Origin: Sindora glabra
Lineage: Eukaryota > Streptophyta > Magnoliopsida > Fabales > Fabaceae
Length of the DNA: 64,000 nt
Direction of reading: 5' to 3'
Assembly (NCBI GenBank): GCA_020226215.1
Contig: CM035226.1
Location: forward strand, 65,309,455 to 65,373,454
Both the position numbers and the translations under genes were made by a program. The stretch's first letter is position 1. Each line of letters begins with the position of its first letter. The notes below the pieces were generated by a model. It worked only from the letters and a program-made list of their open reading frames with translations, ran no database searches and was not told where the DNA came from. Shown here piece by piece: positions 26,276 to 38,700 of the stretch.

Positions 26276-26491
26276 ATATACTTCAGGAGAAACGTTCTTG
26301 TACCAGATGTCAAAGCATTGACCATATAGATCTCCAAAACTAAAGAATCCAGCTTCATAAAGACCATTTTTTGAGATTAAAGTCTCTCAAGCTTTCAAAG
26401 ATTGCCCAGAAGCAGCGGTTTCTAGTGCATTGAAGTTAGCTATGAAGGAGAACAAAAGGAAGAACATAACAATCATTTTATAGCTTTCCAT
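26276..26491 (-). pseudogene. N-terminal fragment of another S-domain receptor kinase (fragment D)
   Basis: From an ATG at 26491 the minus strand encodes a hydrophobic signal peptide (MESYKMIVMFFLLFSF) followed by lectin-domain motifs 'GLYEAGFFSFGD' and 'DIWYKNVSPE'. This matches the family pattern 'FELGFFSPG...GIWYRNISP' in gene A, but the sequence is clearly from a different subgroup. A TGA stop interrupts it just after 'GQSLK', and recognisable homology ends at about 26276. It is a remnant of a fourth family member in the cluster. Confidence 0.8.
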
Positions 26492-27333
26492 TATTGTACT
26501 TGTGGTGCAAGGAATTGATGTAAATATGCGCCCATAATCAAACTCATATCACAAGCCAAAATCTTCTAAGGAATGAGGATGCTTAGAAATAGCATAAAAG
26601 TCCATGTTACATTTCTTAGTACTCTATAAGGAAGAGAAAGAGAGCTATGTCTATAGGAAAATAATTTAGAAATTTAATGAAAATTGTATAGCTCTCTCAT
26701 GCCACTTTTAGGTTCAATATGTTATTTAGTAAACTTCTCAGTATGTTTATAACAAGCCAATATTCTTACACACTGATAAAGGAAATGGATGGATGAAAGA
26801 TGTTGATTTAGATGCTCTCATTGAAGTTAACGGAGTAAAATTATATGGGTTTATTTAACAGAATGGGAAGAAAACTTATATGATGCTTTTGTTCTTCAAT
26901 TTCAAAATGATGACCTATTAATGTCTCCTTACTGGAAAATATGAGCATTTCTAGTTAGGAGAATTAATTGATAATACGTTCTCCTATTTCCCTATTTCAA
27001 AAACACTGCAAGATTTTTCCGGTCATACAATCTTGTATGGGACATAATACCCTCAACTTCACGCTTATAACTTTTCAAATCAGTGAAGACTGTAATTTTC
27101 TTGTGGTCCCTAAAATTACTCCAAGGAAAGTTAAGGAACCTTGCTAAATTTGCAGTCTCAACTCCTAGGATTGATAGAATTGGAATTTTACCTTGTAGAT
27201 GACAACAATGCCCCGGTATCCACCCAAAGTTGCTTTCTCCCTACAGGTGATTCTTTCAGGTACATGAGAGCAAGCAGGTCATCGCAAGAGTTACACTTCT
27301 AGCACTTCACAATCTTTCTTCTGGTGACACTAT
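26492..27333. other. Spacer between fragment D and Copia-A
   Basis: No intact gene. About 27000-27330 is less AT-rich than its surroundings. On the minus strand it has a short open stretch beginning with cysteines near 27300 that might be a rotted receptor segment, but I could not establish homology. Confidence 0.4.
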
Positions 27334-27794
27334 TGTTAGATTTTATATTTATGAACGTATTAATTTAATAATAAAATAAAATGTAAAAGGGTTTAACTTA
27401 ATATTAAAGTGATTGAATGGTATGAGCCTAATCGTAATATAATCCAACTAATGTGATAATGAGTGGTTCTCTATGATAGGTAGACTCACTAATGTTATTA
27501 ATATAAATAAAGATTGCTACTCCTAAATCCGATGATAGATTCTACACACTACCCGGTGTCAGAAACTTTCCCTAATCAAGTTCCCATCAAGGATTGATAG
27601 GAACAACAAATCTTTATTTAGAGTTCATGATCAAAATCGATTGTGAATAGTTCGTAGTTTGTAACAAATCTTAATTTTATATTCGCATCACAATGGATTC
27701 ACCAAGTAACAATAATAAATTTTTTTACATTTAATATTATTCTTCTCACATGATTCAATTTGAGATTTTATTTTATATAATTTTGATCTTAACA
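27334..27794 (+). repeat. Left LTR of Copia-A
   Basis: 5'-TGTTAGA...TTAACA-3'. It aligns with 33460-33923 throughout, with scattered substitutions. Confidence 0.92.
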
Positions 27795-27795
27795 A

Positions 27796-27809
27796 TTAGT
27801 ATCATAGCC
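27796..27809 (+). other. Primer-binding site of Copia-A
   Basis: ttagtatcatagcc, a two-mismatch version of the copia initiator-Met tRNA site TTGGTATCAGAGCC, one base after the LTR. Confidence 0.7.
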
Positions 27810-28304
27810 TATAAAATATGTGAATTGAATATATTATTACGGGAATTCAGGAATCAAATTTTATCTTTTGAATAATATTATATTTTATGATGAATTATTT
27901 TGAATAAAATTGCTGTGAATCCTAAAATTATTTCATAGCTCTCAAGTTAATTATTTTGAGTTATTATTTTTATAGAACTCTAATTTAATTAATTGAAAAT
28001 TTGATTTTAACATACCATTCTGTGTATATATATTTGGTTTACCATTCTGCGTATATATATACACTTTTGGCATTCTGTTTGGAATTTATATAAATCAGGA
28101 TTTTAATGTTTGCTAGTTTCGGCGGTCTTTGGTCATAAACATATAAGTTTCGATTCACATTGACAAAGTGGTTAAACATCTAATGACCAAGTCGTAGGCT
28201 AAAGGACAATGACGTTAAACGTGGACTTTTGGTTCACATATAAAACAGTTTTTACTTTAACGTTTTATTAAATGACTTTTATATAAACTTCCAGAATTTC
28301 ATTT

Positions 28305-28536
28305 GTCATATATATATATATATATAATGTTTTGCCATTGGATTTGGATATGCCTTTTTCTCTATTGGATTTCCTTTGACATTGACATTTTGATTATATA
28401 TATATTGATGCCTTTTGTTCCTTTGTTTGTCGATTCATATATGTTCCTTAATTTTGTCATTTTTTTGCATATATTTTGTTTGGGGTTTATATATATATAT
28501 ATATGAACATACAGAATATATAAATATGAAGTACAG

Positions 28537-28575
<39 letters not shown>
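28305..28575. repeat. Cluster of (TA)n microsatellites in the Copia-A leader
   Basis: Separate TA runs lie at about 28306-28326, 28486-28503 and 28540-28575. Overlapping Ile/Tyr-rich ORFs here (28303-28661, both strands) are by-products of the repeats. Confidence 0.85.
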
Positions 28576-28579
<4 letters not shown>

Positions 28580-28631
28580 TTTGTTTAGAATATATATATA
28601 TAAAGCCTTGGTTACTATTTAAAAAAATTGT

Positions 28632-28730
28632 GATTTGAAAATCCAATAATTGATTAATCATGTGATGTAACCTAATCAGTTATGTTTCCAAATTGATTTG
28701 AAAATCAAATAATTGATTAATCACGTGATG
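28632..28730 (+). repeat. Direct repeat of 36 bp, period 63
   Basis: 28632-28667 and 28695-28730 are near-identical (gatttgaaaatc...gtgatg), differing at two bases. Confidence 0.85.
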
Positions 28731-29177
28731 CATTTAATTCTTTAATTTTTCAAAAGGCAAAAAACGTATCTGGATTTGTTTCTTTGTTTTTCCTATTTTT
28801 GAAAGATGTGAAATATATATATTTAATGTAATTAGAAGATATTAATTGGTTTTCCAAACATAATATTCCTTTCTGGTAAACTTGGGTTATGGTTATATTG
28901 ATCTATCTTATTAGAGTTTTGTCTTCTCTCTCTCCTATTTTTCAATTAGATTTTTGAATCATTAATTAGGTTTTTAATTACCTCTTGGGATATTGTCATG
29001 CACAAATTGATATTTTTGTGAACAATTAACAAATATTGTTTAAATATAGTTTTGCAATTCCCAATTTCAAATATCCATTTGAATGTGATACAATGCTAAT
29101 TTTAGTTCATTGCCATCTGTTGCTATATGTATAGAAAAATAATATTAGAAAATTATTTAAGCTTATATTATATCATG

Positions 29178-29478
29178 AAAATTTGTGTAATTGTAAGCTC
29201 ACTTATCGTGGGCTCAATTACATAAAATTTTATTTATTCATAATAAAATGGTAGTTGGACTAAGGAGATTATCATATTAATAATATTTTAATACCCTATC
29301 GGTATAATATTATTAATATGATTTGTTGGTGATAACATAAGTGTAGGAGTAAGTATTGTATTTTTAGAATTTTCATCATCTCATCGATGTTAAAATTTTA
29401 GAAATATGATATTTAATCCTTGTATTATATTATAGGGCCTTTGATGCCCCATCGATATTAGGCTTTATAATATAATAC
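29178..29478 (+). repeat. Array of four consecutive hairpins in the Copia-A leader
   Basis: Four inverted repeats follow each other: H0 arms 29178-29202/29208-29231; H1 29271-29295/29301-29322; H2 29358-29380/29386-29407; H3 29422-29440/29460-29478. H0 to H2 have five-base loops ttatc, ctatc and tcatc closed by GC-richer tips (cac/gtg, acc/ggt, atc/gat). H3 carries the related 'ccatcgat' in a longer tip. The lower stems are AT-rich and differ in sequence while pairing is kept, with a 3-nt bulge in H1 and G-U wobbles possible in H3. They lie just upstream of gag. A role in RNA packaging, dimerisation or translation is speculation. Confidence 0.8.
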
Positions 29479-29594
29479 TGAGTTCAATTGCATAATTTAC
29501 TAAGAAAATTTTCTAGTATGATTAAGATTAAACATGAATTAATATTTTAAAATTTATTTCCTCAACTTCTTTACCTATGCAATTAAATGCAATT

Positions 29595-32500
29595 TACACA
29601 CTTAATGGGACCAATCATGAGGACTAGGTTGGATTACTAAAGCTATATCTAACAACCTCTAACCTTGACCTGGAAATTAGGAAAGCGAAACCTCATATTA
29701 ATGCTGAGTCTACAACAAATCAAAAGAATTATCATAAGGAAGTGGACTATTGTAAACACAGGAAATGGGTTGAAAAGAAAAAGACAAATACCCATCTAGC
29801 TCTAGTCTATTTCAAGTCAAATATAGTTGATATACCATTAAACCTTTGGTGGTTAGATATCGGTGCAATGGTTCATATGACTAATTGTCTTTAGGTTTTG
29901 ACAAATCTGAGAAAACTAAATGAAAGAAAGCTAATTGTGAGACTTGGAAATGGAGACAGAATTGAAGTAGAGCACATAAGATCAGTGAAGTTGAAGTTAA
30001 AAATTAGACATGAGCTTTTACTGAATAAAGTAATTTGTGTACCTTCCATGAGAAGGAATTTGATTTTAGTTATTACTTTGGATTCTCTTATATACTCTTG
30101 TTATTTTGGATGTAGAAAAGTTAAATTATTTTATAAATCTTTTATTATTGGCACTAGTTCTGTGTGTGATAGTTTATATAAAGTTGATTTAGATTCTAAT
30201 TTCGTAAATTTAATAAATTCTATTATGGGCAAGAAAAGGTGTCGAATTAATGAAAGATCTTCAATGTTATGGCACAAATGATTAGGACACATTTCTAAAG
30301 AAGGGATTCAGAGACTTGTAAAGGGAGAAGTACTTCATGATTTGGACTTTTGGATTTTGGAACATGTGTAGATTGTATTAAAGGAAAACTTACAGCTAAA
30401 GTTAGAAAGGGTAAGAGAAACAAAAAAGAGAATGGTCTGGAATTGATCCACACTGACATTAATAGGCCTATCACACCTAATTGCTATAGGTAGCTACAAA
30501 TACTTTATCACATTCATTGATGATTACTCCAAATTTGATTAGGTGGAACTGCTTAGTGATAAGTCAGAATCGCTAAAAGCCTTCAAGTTATTCAAAGCGG
30601 CAGTTGAACTGAAATTGGTAAAATAGATAAAATGCGTTAATTTTGATAGAGGTGGTGAATATTATGGTAGGTATAATGAAACAGGAAGAAACCCTAGCCC
30701 TTTTGCGAGATATCTACAAGATTGTGGAATTCAAGCAACTTACACCATGTCTGGTACAACAAAGTAAAATAGAGTTGCAGAAAGGAGGAATAGGACTCTT
30801 ATAGATATGGTGAGATGCATGTTAGCTCATACTTCATTGTTAGAATTCTCATGGGATGATGTGTTGAGAACAATGACATATATTCTCAATCAGGTTTTGA
30901 GTAAGTTAATACTTAAAACCCTTTACAAACTATTATATGGTAAAAAAACCTAGTCTATGGCATTTTCGAGTTTGGGGTTGTAAAGCTAAAGGCCATATAT
31001 CCCATCCATAAGGAAACTTGATTAAAAAACTATTAATGGATACTTCATTGGGTATTGTAGCGGTTTAAGGGGAAGCAGATTTTACTGTCCAACTCATTTG
31101 ACTAGAGTAATTGAGTTTGATCGAGCCATCTTCTTTAAGGACAAGTTAGATAGTAGGAGCTAAATACCATGCATCATGGATTTCTCTGAAAACAGAACAA
31201 TTGTTCCATTGGCACCAACATTAGGAGAGTTATCTTCCATTACTCCACCAATTCATACAGTATAGCCAATGGTAGAGGATGTTGATCCAGATAGAATAAA
31301 TGAAGAAGAAATTCCATTAAGAAAATATCATAGAGTTCGTAGATGGGTAATTCCTAATGATTATCTTATATATTTGTAGGAGCATGAATATGATATTAAT
31401 GATGATACTGATTTTACAAGCTTTTCTCAAGCAATATCCAATTTAAACTATTTTGATTGGATGGATGCTATAAAAAATAAGCTAACTTCAATGCATAAGA
31501 ATCAAGTATGGGATTTAGTAAAGCTTTTTACAGGTTATAAGTTACTTAAATACAAATGGGTCTTCAAAACCAAGAGGAGTGCTCGTGGTAAAGTTGAAAA
31601 GTACAAGGCCAGATTGATAGCAAAAGGCTACACTTAAAGGGAAGGTATAGACTACAAAGAAACTTTTTCACTAGTTTCAACTAAAAACTCATTCTGTGTT
31701 ATCATGGCTTTGGCGGCTCATTTTAATTTAAAGTTACATAAGATGGATGTAAAAATAGCCTTCCTGAATGGTGATTTAACAAAGATTGTTTATATGAACT
31801 AGCCAGATGATTTCTAAGAGAAAGGAAAAGAGCAACTTATGTGCCAACTTAAAAAGTCCATTTATGGCTTAAAAGAAGCTTCTAAACAATGCTATCTCTA
31901 GTTTGATAAGGTAGTAACTTTTCTTAGGTTTAAGGAGAATGTAGTTGACCAATGTATCTATATATTGAAAAGTGTGGGGCAACTTTGTTATTTTGGTACT
32001 ATACATGGACGATATTCTTCTTGCAAGTAATAACATGAACCTACTGAATGAGACAAAACAAATATTATCCAAATATTTTGATATGAAGGATTTTAGAAAT
32101 GCTTCTTATGTTTTGGGAATAGAGATCTATTGTGATAGATCCTGGGGCCTGCTTGGCTTGTCTCAGAAGACTTACATTGAGAAAGTATTGAAAAGGTTCA
32201 ATATATTAACTTGCTCTCAAGTTTCTACACCCATTTTAGAAAGAGAAATTTTCTCAAAGTCCCAGTGTCCTCAAAATGATGTTGAAATGGAACGAATGAA
32301 GAAAGTCCTATATAGCCTAATGTATGTTCACGTATGTACAAGTCTTGATATAGCTTATGCTATTGATGTATTAAGGAGATATTTGAGTAATCCTAATCAA
32401 AGATATTAGATTGTTGCAAAAAGAGTAATGAGGTACCTTTAGGATACAAAAGATTATATACTGACCTATAAAAGATTAGGAGATCTTATAGTTACAGGCT

Positions 32501-32950
32501 ACTTAGATTTAGATTTTGGTGATTGTCCAGATGATCATAAATCTATATCTGGGTACATCTTTATGATTGCGGGAGGAGCTATGTCATGAAAAAGTGTTAA
32601 ACAGTCCTTAACAACAACCTCCACTATAGAAACAGAATAAATCACATGTTATAAAGCCATTTGTATTGTTGTATGGTTAAGGAATTTTATGGTTAGTTTC
32701 AAGATTATTGAAAGCATCTCAAGACCCTTGACCATTTATTGCAATAATACTACTACTGTAAACTTCTCTCATAATAATAAAAATTCTGCTCATACAAAGC
32801 ATTTTAATATGAGGTATTAATTTGTACAAGACAAGGTGCGCGAGCATATTACGTATATTGAACATATTTCCATGAATTGTATGCTTGTAGATCCACTGAC
32901 CAAAGGCTTAGCGGTAAGAGTATATCATGATCATGTAATTAATATGAGAT
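29595..32950 (+). pseudogene. Copia-A gag-pol remnant
   Basis: The gag N-terminus ('NGTNYEDW'-like, about 29600-29740) runs almost at once into the region before protease, so most of gag is deleted. The protease active-site motif reads WWLDIGA (near 29848; normally D-S/T-G-A). Pre-integrase follows in 29898-30281, then integrase core fragments about 30430-30900 and RT about 31540-32200, with an intact YMDD at 32002-32013 inside the ORF 31972-32409. RNase H fragments follow at about 32490-32950 ('DDHKSISGYIF'). In-frame stops are frequent. It cannot transpose on its own. Confidence 0.88.
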
Positions 32951-33448
32951 TAGCTAAATCTTTTGACATTTTGGGTTAGTGGGAATACTATAATATAAAT
33001 TATTTTCTCGATATATGCATGAATAAAATATTCATAATGGAATATTCATATTTTTTGCCATATGTTGTGTATATTTCTGTTATGGCATATTTATAAAGAC
33101 GTTTAGACCTTGTCTCAATACCGTGATGAGAATAATGATTCTCATTTAGCATCTTAGATAAATGCTTCGACCCAGTGTGTAAAGATTTACATATGATTGT
33201 AACAATTTTATTATGTAAATCTTATTGAGCATAAACTTGTTATGTATATATAAAACCTTATTGGATATTGTATATGGTTAATGAGGTGTAAGTATACAAT
33301 ATATATATATTTCATTGATATCTCTATCAGATACTGTGTTTTATATTACTAGACATTTATGATCTCAATTTAGACTAGTGGGTGTAAAAATGACATATTT
33401 TCTTTTACATTTTATTAAAGTAGCCACAATTATTGAATTATATAGTCT

Positions 33449-33459
33449 AAGTGGGAGAT
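33449..33459 (+). other. Polypurine tract of Copia-A
   Basis: aagtgggagat, immediately before TGTTAGA of the right LTR. Confidence 0.8.
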
Positions 33460-33923
33460 TGTTAGATTTTATATTTATGGACTTATTAATTCAATAATAA
33501 AATAAGATGTAAAAAGATTTAGCCTAATATTAAAATCACTAAATAATATGGGCCCAATAGTAATCTAACATAATTAATATGATAATGGATAGTTCTCTGT
33601 GATAGGTAAACCCACCAATGTTATTAATATAAATAAGGGTATCTACTCCTAAATTCGATAATAGATTCTGCACACTCCCCATCAGCGTTAGAAAGTTTCC
33701 CTAATCAAGTTTTCATCAAAGGTTGATAAGAGCAGCAAATCTTTATTTAGAGTTTGTGATCAAGACCGATCATGAATAATATGTAGTTTGTAGCAAATCC
33801 TAATTTCATATTCACATCATAATGGATTCACCCGATAACAATAATAATTTTTTTCACATTTAATATTATTCTTCTCACATAATTCAATTTAGGATTTTAT
33901 TTTATATAGTTTTGATCTTAACA
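33460..33923 (+). repeat. Right LTR of Copia-A
   Basis: 464 bp, pair of 27334-27794. Confidence 0.92.
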
Positions 33924-35615
33924 TCTATGACCTAGCAAACTCCTATTTTCCTCTACAAATTCAACACATGTGGTGGAAATTGAAGCCTCTTACAAGATGG
34001 TGAGGCTAATTCTTATAACTGTTCCTGAAGGAATCACTTTGGCCACTTATGGAGAAAGTATCTGCTACCTAATGTTCGGGATAAAGATCGGCGTTAATCC
34101 CACTCATACTTCCATACTCATCATATTTTACCAGGTAATATTTTTCTTAAAATTTATAAGTAATTCTCAATAAATGATAACTAACTTTCTTAAAATTAAA
34201 TAATAAATTAAAAAAGTATTATGTCTAAACTTATTATGTATAATAATATGTGACAATCATCATTTTCTGACTTAAATCATTTTCTTAATACTATGTCTAA
34301 ACTTATAATTTGATTAAATTAAACTTTTCCATTTTTATAATTTATAATTCCACTTCTTTAACTCTTTTGTAATTAGATTTTAGGGCATAACTTTGTTTTT
34401 AATTAACTCTATCCTAAAAATTTTAAGATTTATATTGTCCAAAGTATCTATGCATTTATAACACACTGTAATATAATAAATAAAGGAAATAAATTTCTAA
34501 TTAAAAAACTAGATATCAAGAATTATATTTTTAATTATACATTTTAGATTTTAGTAAATTTGATTTTATTATATTTATCTAAACATTTCTTTAGTATTTG
34601 TCTGAATATTTTCTTCTACAATAATTTTTCATTTCAACACTCTGCCATAATGCTAGGATTAGAAGTATCAACAAGATATTTGGAGTTGAAAAGCTATGCA
34701 ATTGGATTCACTCCTATTCACAACGTATGAATGGATGACCAAACATGCTTATTTATTACGTTGAGAAGCATGAATGGTCCATTGACATTTAATTGTAAAA
34801 CTCCTAGGGTTTTATTTAGTGCAATTTCTCTATTGAGGGAAGATATTCTTATATGTCCAAGTATTAATTTTTGTGAATTTCTAAGCTTGAAAAGACCCAA
34901 TTCAAGAGTTCTATTGGTTGGTTGATAAAAAATTCTCACCATCTCTTATATTGATGGATTACTGTCTAAAAAACCAACTAAATGAACTATATAAACTTGT
35001 ATAAAATTGAAAATACAATGTCTGCTTTTGTCTCACACTTGCTTTCACCTTAACAAAATTTTATCAAGTCAACAATATATTTACTTTTTAAAAATTTTAC
35101 TTTCAAAGAAAAAAATTTCAACATACAAAAGAGACTTGAGATCTAAAATGACAATAACGATCCTTTCATATTCATTTATTTTATCATCTTACATTTTCCT
35201 ATATTTCAAAGGAGAATAAGCATGTTATTAAAAAAAATGGAGAATAATCATCATTCAAATATTGCTTACTACCATTCCTTTATAGATCTTTCTTTACTAG
35301 ATAAGTTTTTAAAATCCTAATTATTATTTTTTTCTCTAAGTATATCAATATCAAAAAATAATTTGTGAATTGTCAAAGTCTATCCTTATTAGTTATTTAT
35401 TTCATGTTAATATTAATAAAGAAAACAATTATAAAACAAAGTTCTAATAAATTCATAACTCATTATTAACATTACTAACATAGAATAACTTTTCCTTTTG
35501 GTATTTGACAAATCTAATTGAAAACATATATTTATAAAGTTCTATTCAATGTAAGAGGAAAAAAATAGATGTTACAAATGTAGTCACAATCTTGACCTCA
35601 TTTGCAATGGATCAA
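33924..35615. other. Spacer between Copia-A and the L1 element
   Basis: ORFs at 33970-34173, 34718-34942 and 35007-35219 have no family resemblance that I can see. 33924-34140 is somewhat less AT-rich and directly continues the pre-insertion sequence ending at 27333. No supported gene. Confidence 0.5.
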
Positions 35616-35769
35616 GGTTTGCTATTTTTTTTTCAATGAAGAACAAGCTAAACACAACACTTTGAAGCAACTAGTCTAGGATAACAAGATCCTATCATGT
35701 TTGCCAAAACTAATAGAGAGCATGAATCCAGAGGACTATGGAACTCTAAATATGGAGTCTACAATGAAC

Positions 35770-38700
35770 AAGTTGAGCGAGCTAAGTTAGCCATAAAGTT
35801 TGCTACCTAGTTAGCTTCTCTATAAGAGTGGGAAATTTTAATTATCCAGTCTCTCTTCATCAAGGAGCATATGGTAGAAATCATAAGGCTACATAGGTGA
35901 GTTCTATAACACCCCTTAAGAATTAGTGAAACTACAATTATTGAATCCAATTCAAATTGAATTTTATTCCAACCTCTCTCCCAAGCTAGCTGAAGTCCAA
36001 CTAACAAACCCCATAACTTAGATATTAGCATAATAGAATAGCAAGTCTAGTAGCAAAATTATAACATCCATACTCCCAAACTATCCTTAAAGCACCTTCC
36101 ACAACTAACCTGCTAACCTTCAAGTGAACCGTTAGTATTACACTTAATCCAATCTATTACTAAAGGAGTCCAACTAATCATCTAAACCCACTTTAGAGGC
36201 TTCTTTCTTAGGCTATTTTGCAACATCAAGCATGACTTTAATTCTCCCGTGCATACTTGAGCTATGATAAGAATGTGGTGGATGTTCTCAGTGACGCCAT
36301 GAAAGACTAGCTTATTTCGATTAACCTATATTAACTAAACAATGAAACTAAAGACCACAAGCTAAGAAGAGTCCAAATTACATCCAAGGCTATTTTTCAA
36401 GTTCCATAATATCAAGTCTTGTAAAGATAGAGAAAAGAATGTAGGCCAATATTTCATATGAATTATTAATAACCAGAGGTTTTGAATGAGAAAGCAATTT
36501 TAGATTAAGTGTAAGTTTATTTCTCTGATGCCATCGCATTTTGGGTAGCTATTTGATGTTGTTAATTGTCTCATCATTCTATGGCTATTGGTAAATACCC
36601 TCTTCTTAGCAAGTAACCAAAAGAATGTTCAAACTTTCTTACGGCCAGGCTATTTCCAGATATGTTTCCATACAAGGTTTGTAGGAAGATGTGCTAAACC
36701 AAAGAGCATTTTATAAGCAATTTCATTGAGAAGTTCCCATTTAGGGTGTATTTCAAAGTGAATGTATTAGGGCCTTGTTGAGAGGAAGGAGGGACCACGC
36801 ATTGCAACATAACTAATAGTTAGAGAGGTAGAAATTGCTTAAGTTTATCTAGATTCCATTCCCTTTCATTGGTTGCATATGAAACGATAGTTGTGTTGGT
36901 ATCATAACTAGGAAATGAAATATCCTAATAGTGGCATAACATTATATAGTTTGGAACCTGTTCATCCTCCTAAAATCTTGCATGTTATCCGTCTCCTACA
37001 TTCCATCGTAAACCTTGTATAAAGTCTTTCCAAATGCTACATATTCCTTTCCATAGGTTTGATTGGTTTTGTCTTCTTTCAATAGTAGGAATATATGTCG
37101 AGCCATAACTATATTTGTTACATAGTACCTTAATCCAAAATGCATCCAATTTATTGATAAGTCCCCACGCTAGTTTTATTAGGTAGGGATAATTATAGAG
37201 TTTCATATTTCTCACTCCCTACCCCTTAACTTCCTTAAGAAGATAAATGTTGTCCCATATAACCAGAAGTAATTTGTGTAAGTTATTAGAGTAACTTCAC
37301 ATAAAATTTTTATTTAGTTAGACTAACTTAGAGCATATTAAGGTAGGTAATAGCCTTGTTTGCATATAATATCGAGGCAAAGCAGAAAGCACTAGCTTAG
37401 TTAAAGTAATGCAACTAGCCAATGAAAGAGTTTTTGCCTTCTAGGAAGTTTCTCTCTGAGTCATTTTATCAACGATGAAGTGAAAGATATTCTTTGAAAC
37501 CCTCTTGTGTTGCAGTGAAACTCCTAAATATTTACCCAGGTCTAATGTTAGAAGAAAACTAACTTCTCACTAATTTCTTTAGATCTAGAATGATTGACAT
37601 TTTTGGAGAAATATATTCTAATCTTCTCCTTATTGATTTTTTCCCCCAAGCCATCACTAAATGTATTAAAATAAAAGTTAATAATGTTAACTTGATTCGA
37701 TGAAGTTTTAACAAATAAAATAAGATTATCTATAAAAAATAAATAGGATGTTGTAACTCCATTTCTCCTCAAGAATACAAGTTTCCAGATTTTACGTTTA
37801 ACTACTAGATCAATAGCATGGGCTAGCCTTTTCATATAGAGCACAAATAAGTATAGAGATAATGGGTCTTCTTGTCTAACTCCTCTAAAAGGATGGAATC
37901 TATTTGTGAGGTTACCATTCTAAATAATTCTTATACTAGCAGTAGACACCTAAGCATTAACAAGTTTATTAAAATGTGTATCAAAACCAATTTATACTGG
38001 TGTGTCTTCTAAAAACTTCTAATCTAACATGTTATATGCATTTTCAAGGTCTATTTGAATTATCATGAAACCCTTCTTACCTTTTCTAGTTTTCATTGAA
38101 TGAATAACTTCCTATACCACAATAATGTTGTTCGAGCTGTGTCTTGTTGAGACAAAGCTTCTTTGATTAGGTGATACTAATTGTCCTATAATTAGTTTAA
38201 GTTAATTGGCAAGAATCTTTATAAGCATCTTATAACTAACATTACAAACACTAATCAGATGAAAATTTTTTAGTTTTTGAGGATTGTCTATTTTTAGTAT
38301 TAATACAAGTAAAGTTTCATTGATTTATCCAATCTAATTTAGGTGGTTGTACACATCCTTTAAGAGATTACACACTGATTTTCCAAAAACATCCCAGTTG
38401 CTCTGAAAGAAAATAGCTTAAAGCCCATCTTCATTGGGGGCTTTGAATACACCCATACTAAAAATGGTTAATATGATTACATCATCCTCAATTTTCTTTT
38501 GGATTGCCTTTAAATCTTCAATATAAAGATTTAGGAAAAAAATTGACTAAAGGGTATAGTTGGTCCACTTTAGTATTGTGAGAGAATAACGTGGAGTAAT
38601 AATTTTTAGCCATATTCATCATATGATCTTAGTTCGTATGCCAAACTCCTTCATCATCCTATAAAATTTAAATTTTATTCCTTTGTCTTCTAACAATCGT

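Larger units (their letters stand above)
27334..33923 (+). mobile_element. Degenerate Ty1/copia LTR retrotransposon (Copia-A)
   Basis: LTRs of 461 and 464 bp (27334-27794, 33460-33923) begin TGTTAGA and end TTAACA. The flanking pentamers actat and tctat agree at four of five positions. A degenerate primer-binding site and an 'aagtgggagat' polypurine tract are in place. The first 1.77 kb after the left LTR is a non-coding leader with AT microsatellites and a hairpin array. gag-pol remnants follow from about 29595 in copia order. It is of a different family from Copia-B. Confidence 0.92.

Noticed and set aside
27000..27333. Possible PAN-domain remnant of a receptor kinase on the minus strand
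   Set aside because: A few cysteines in a short open stretch are not enough; no alignment to the PAN motif of gene A could be made.
28303..28661. Overlapping ORFs on both strands rich in Ile and Tyr
   Set aside because: They are translations of (TA)n microsatellites in a retrotransposon leader.
28632..28730. Spaced repeats as a CRISPR-like array
   Set aside because: Only two units in a eukaryotic retrotransposon leader; a simple local duplication.
34718..34942. Overlapping ORFs on both strands left of the L1 element
   Set aside because: No family resemblance on either strand and no splice or promoter context to support a gene.
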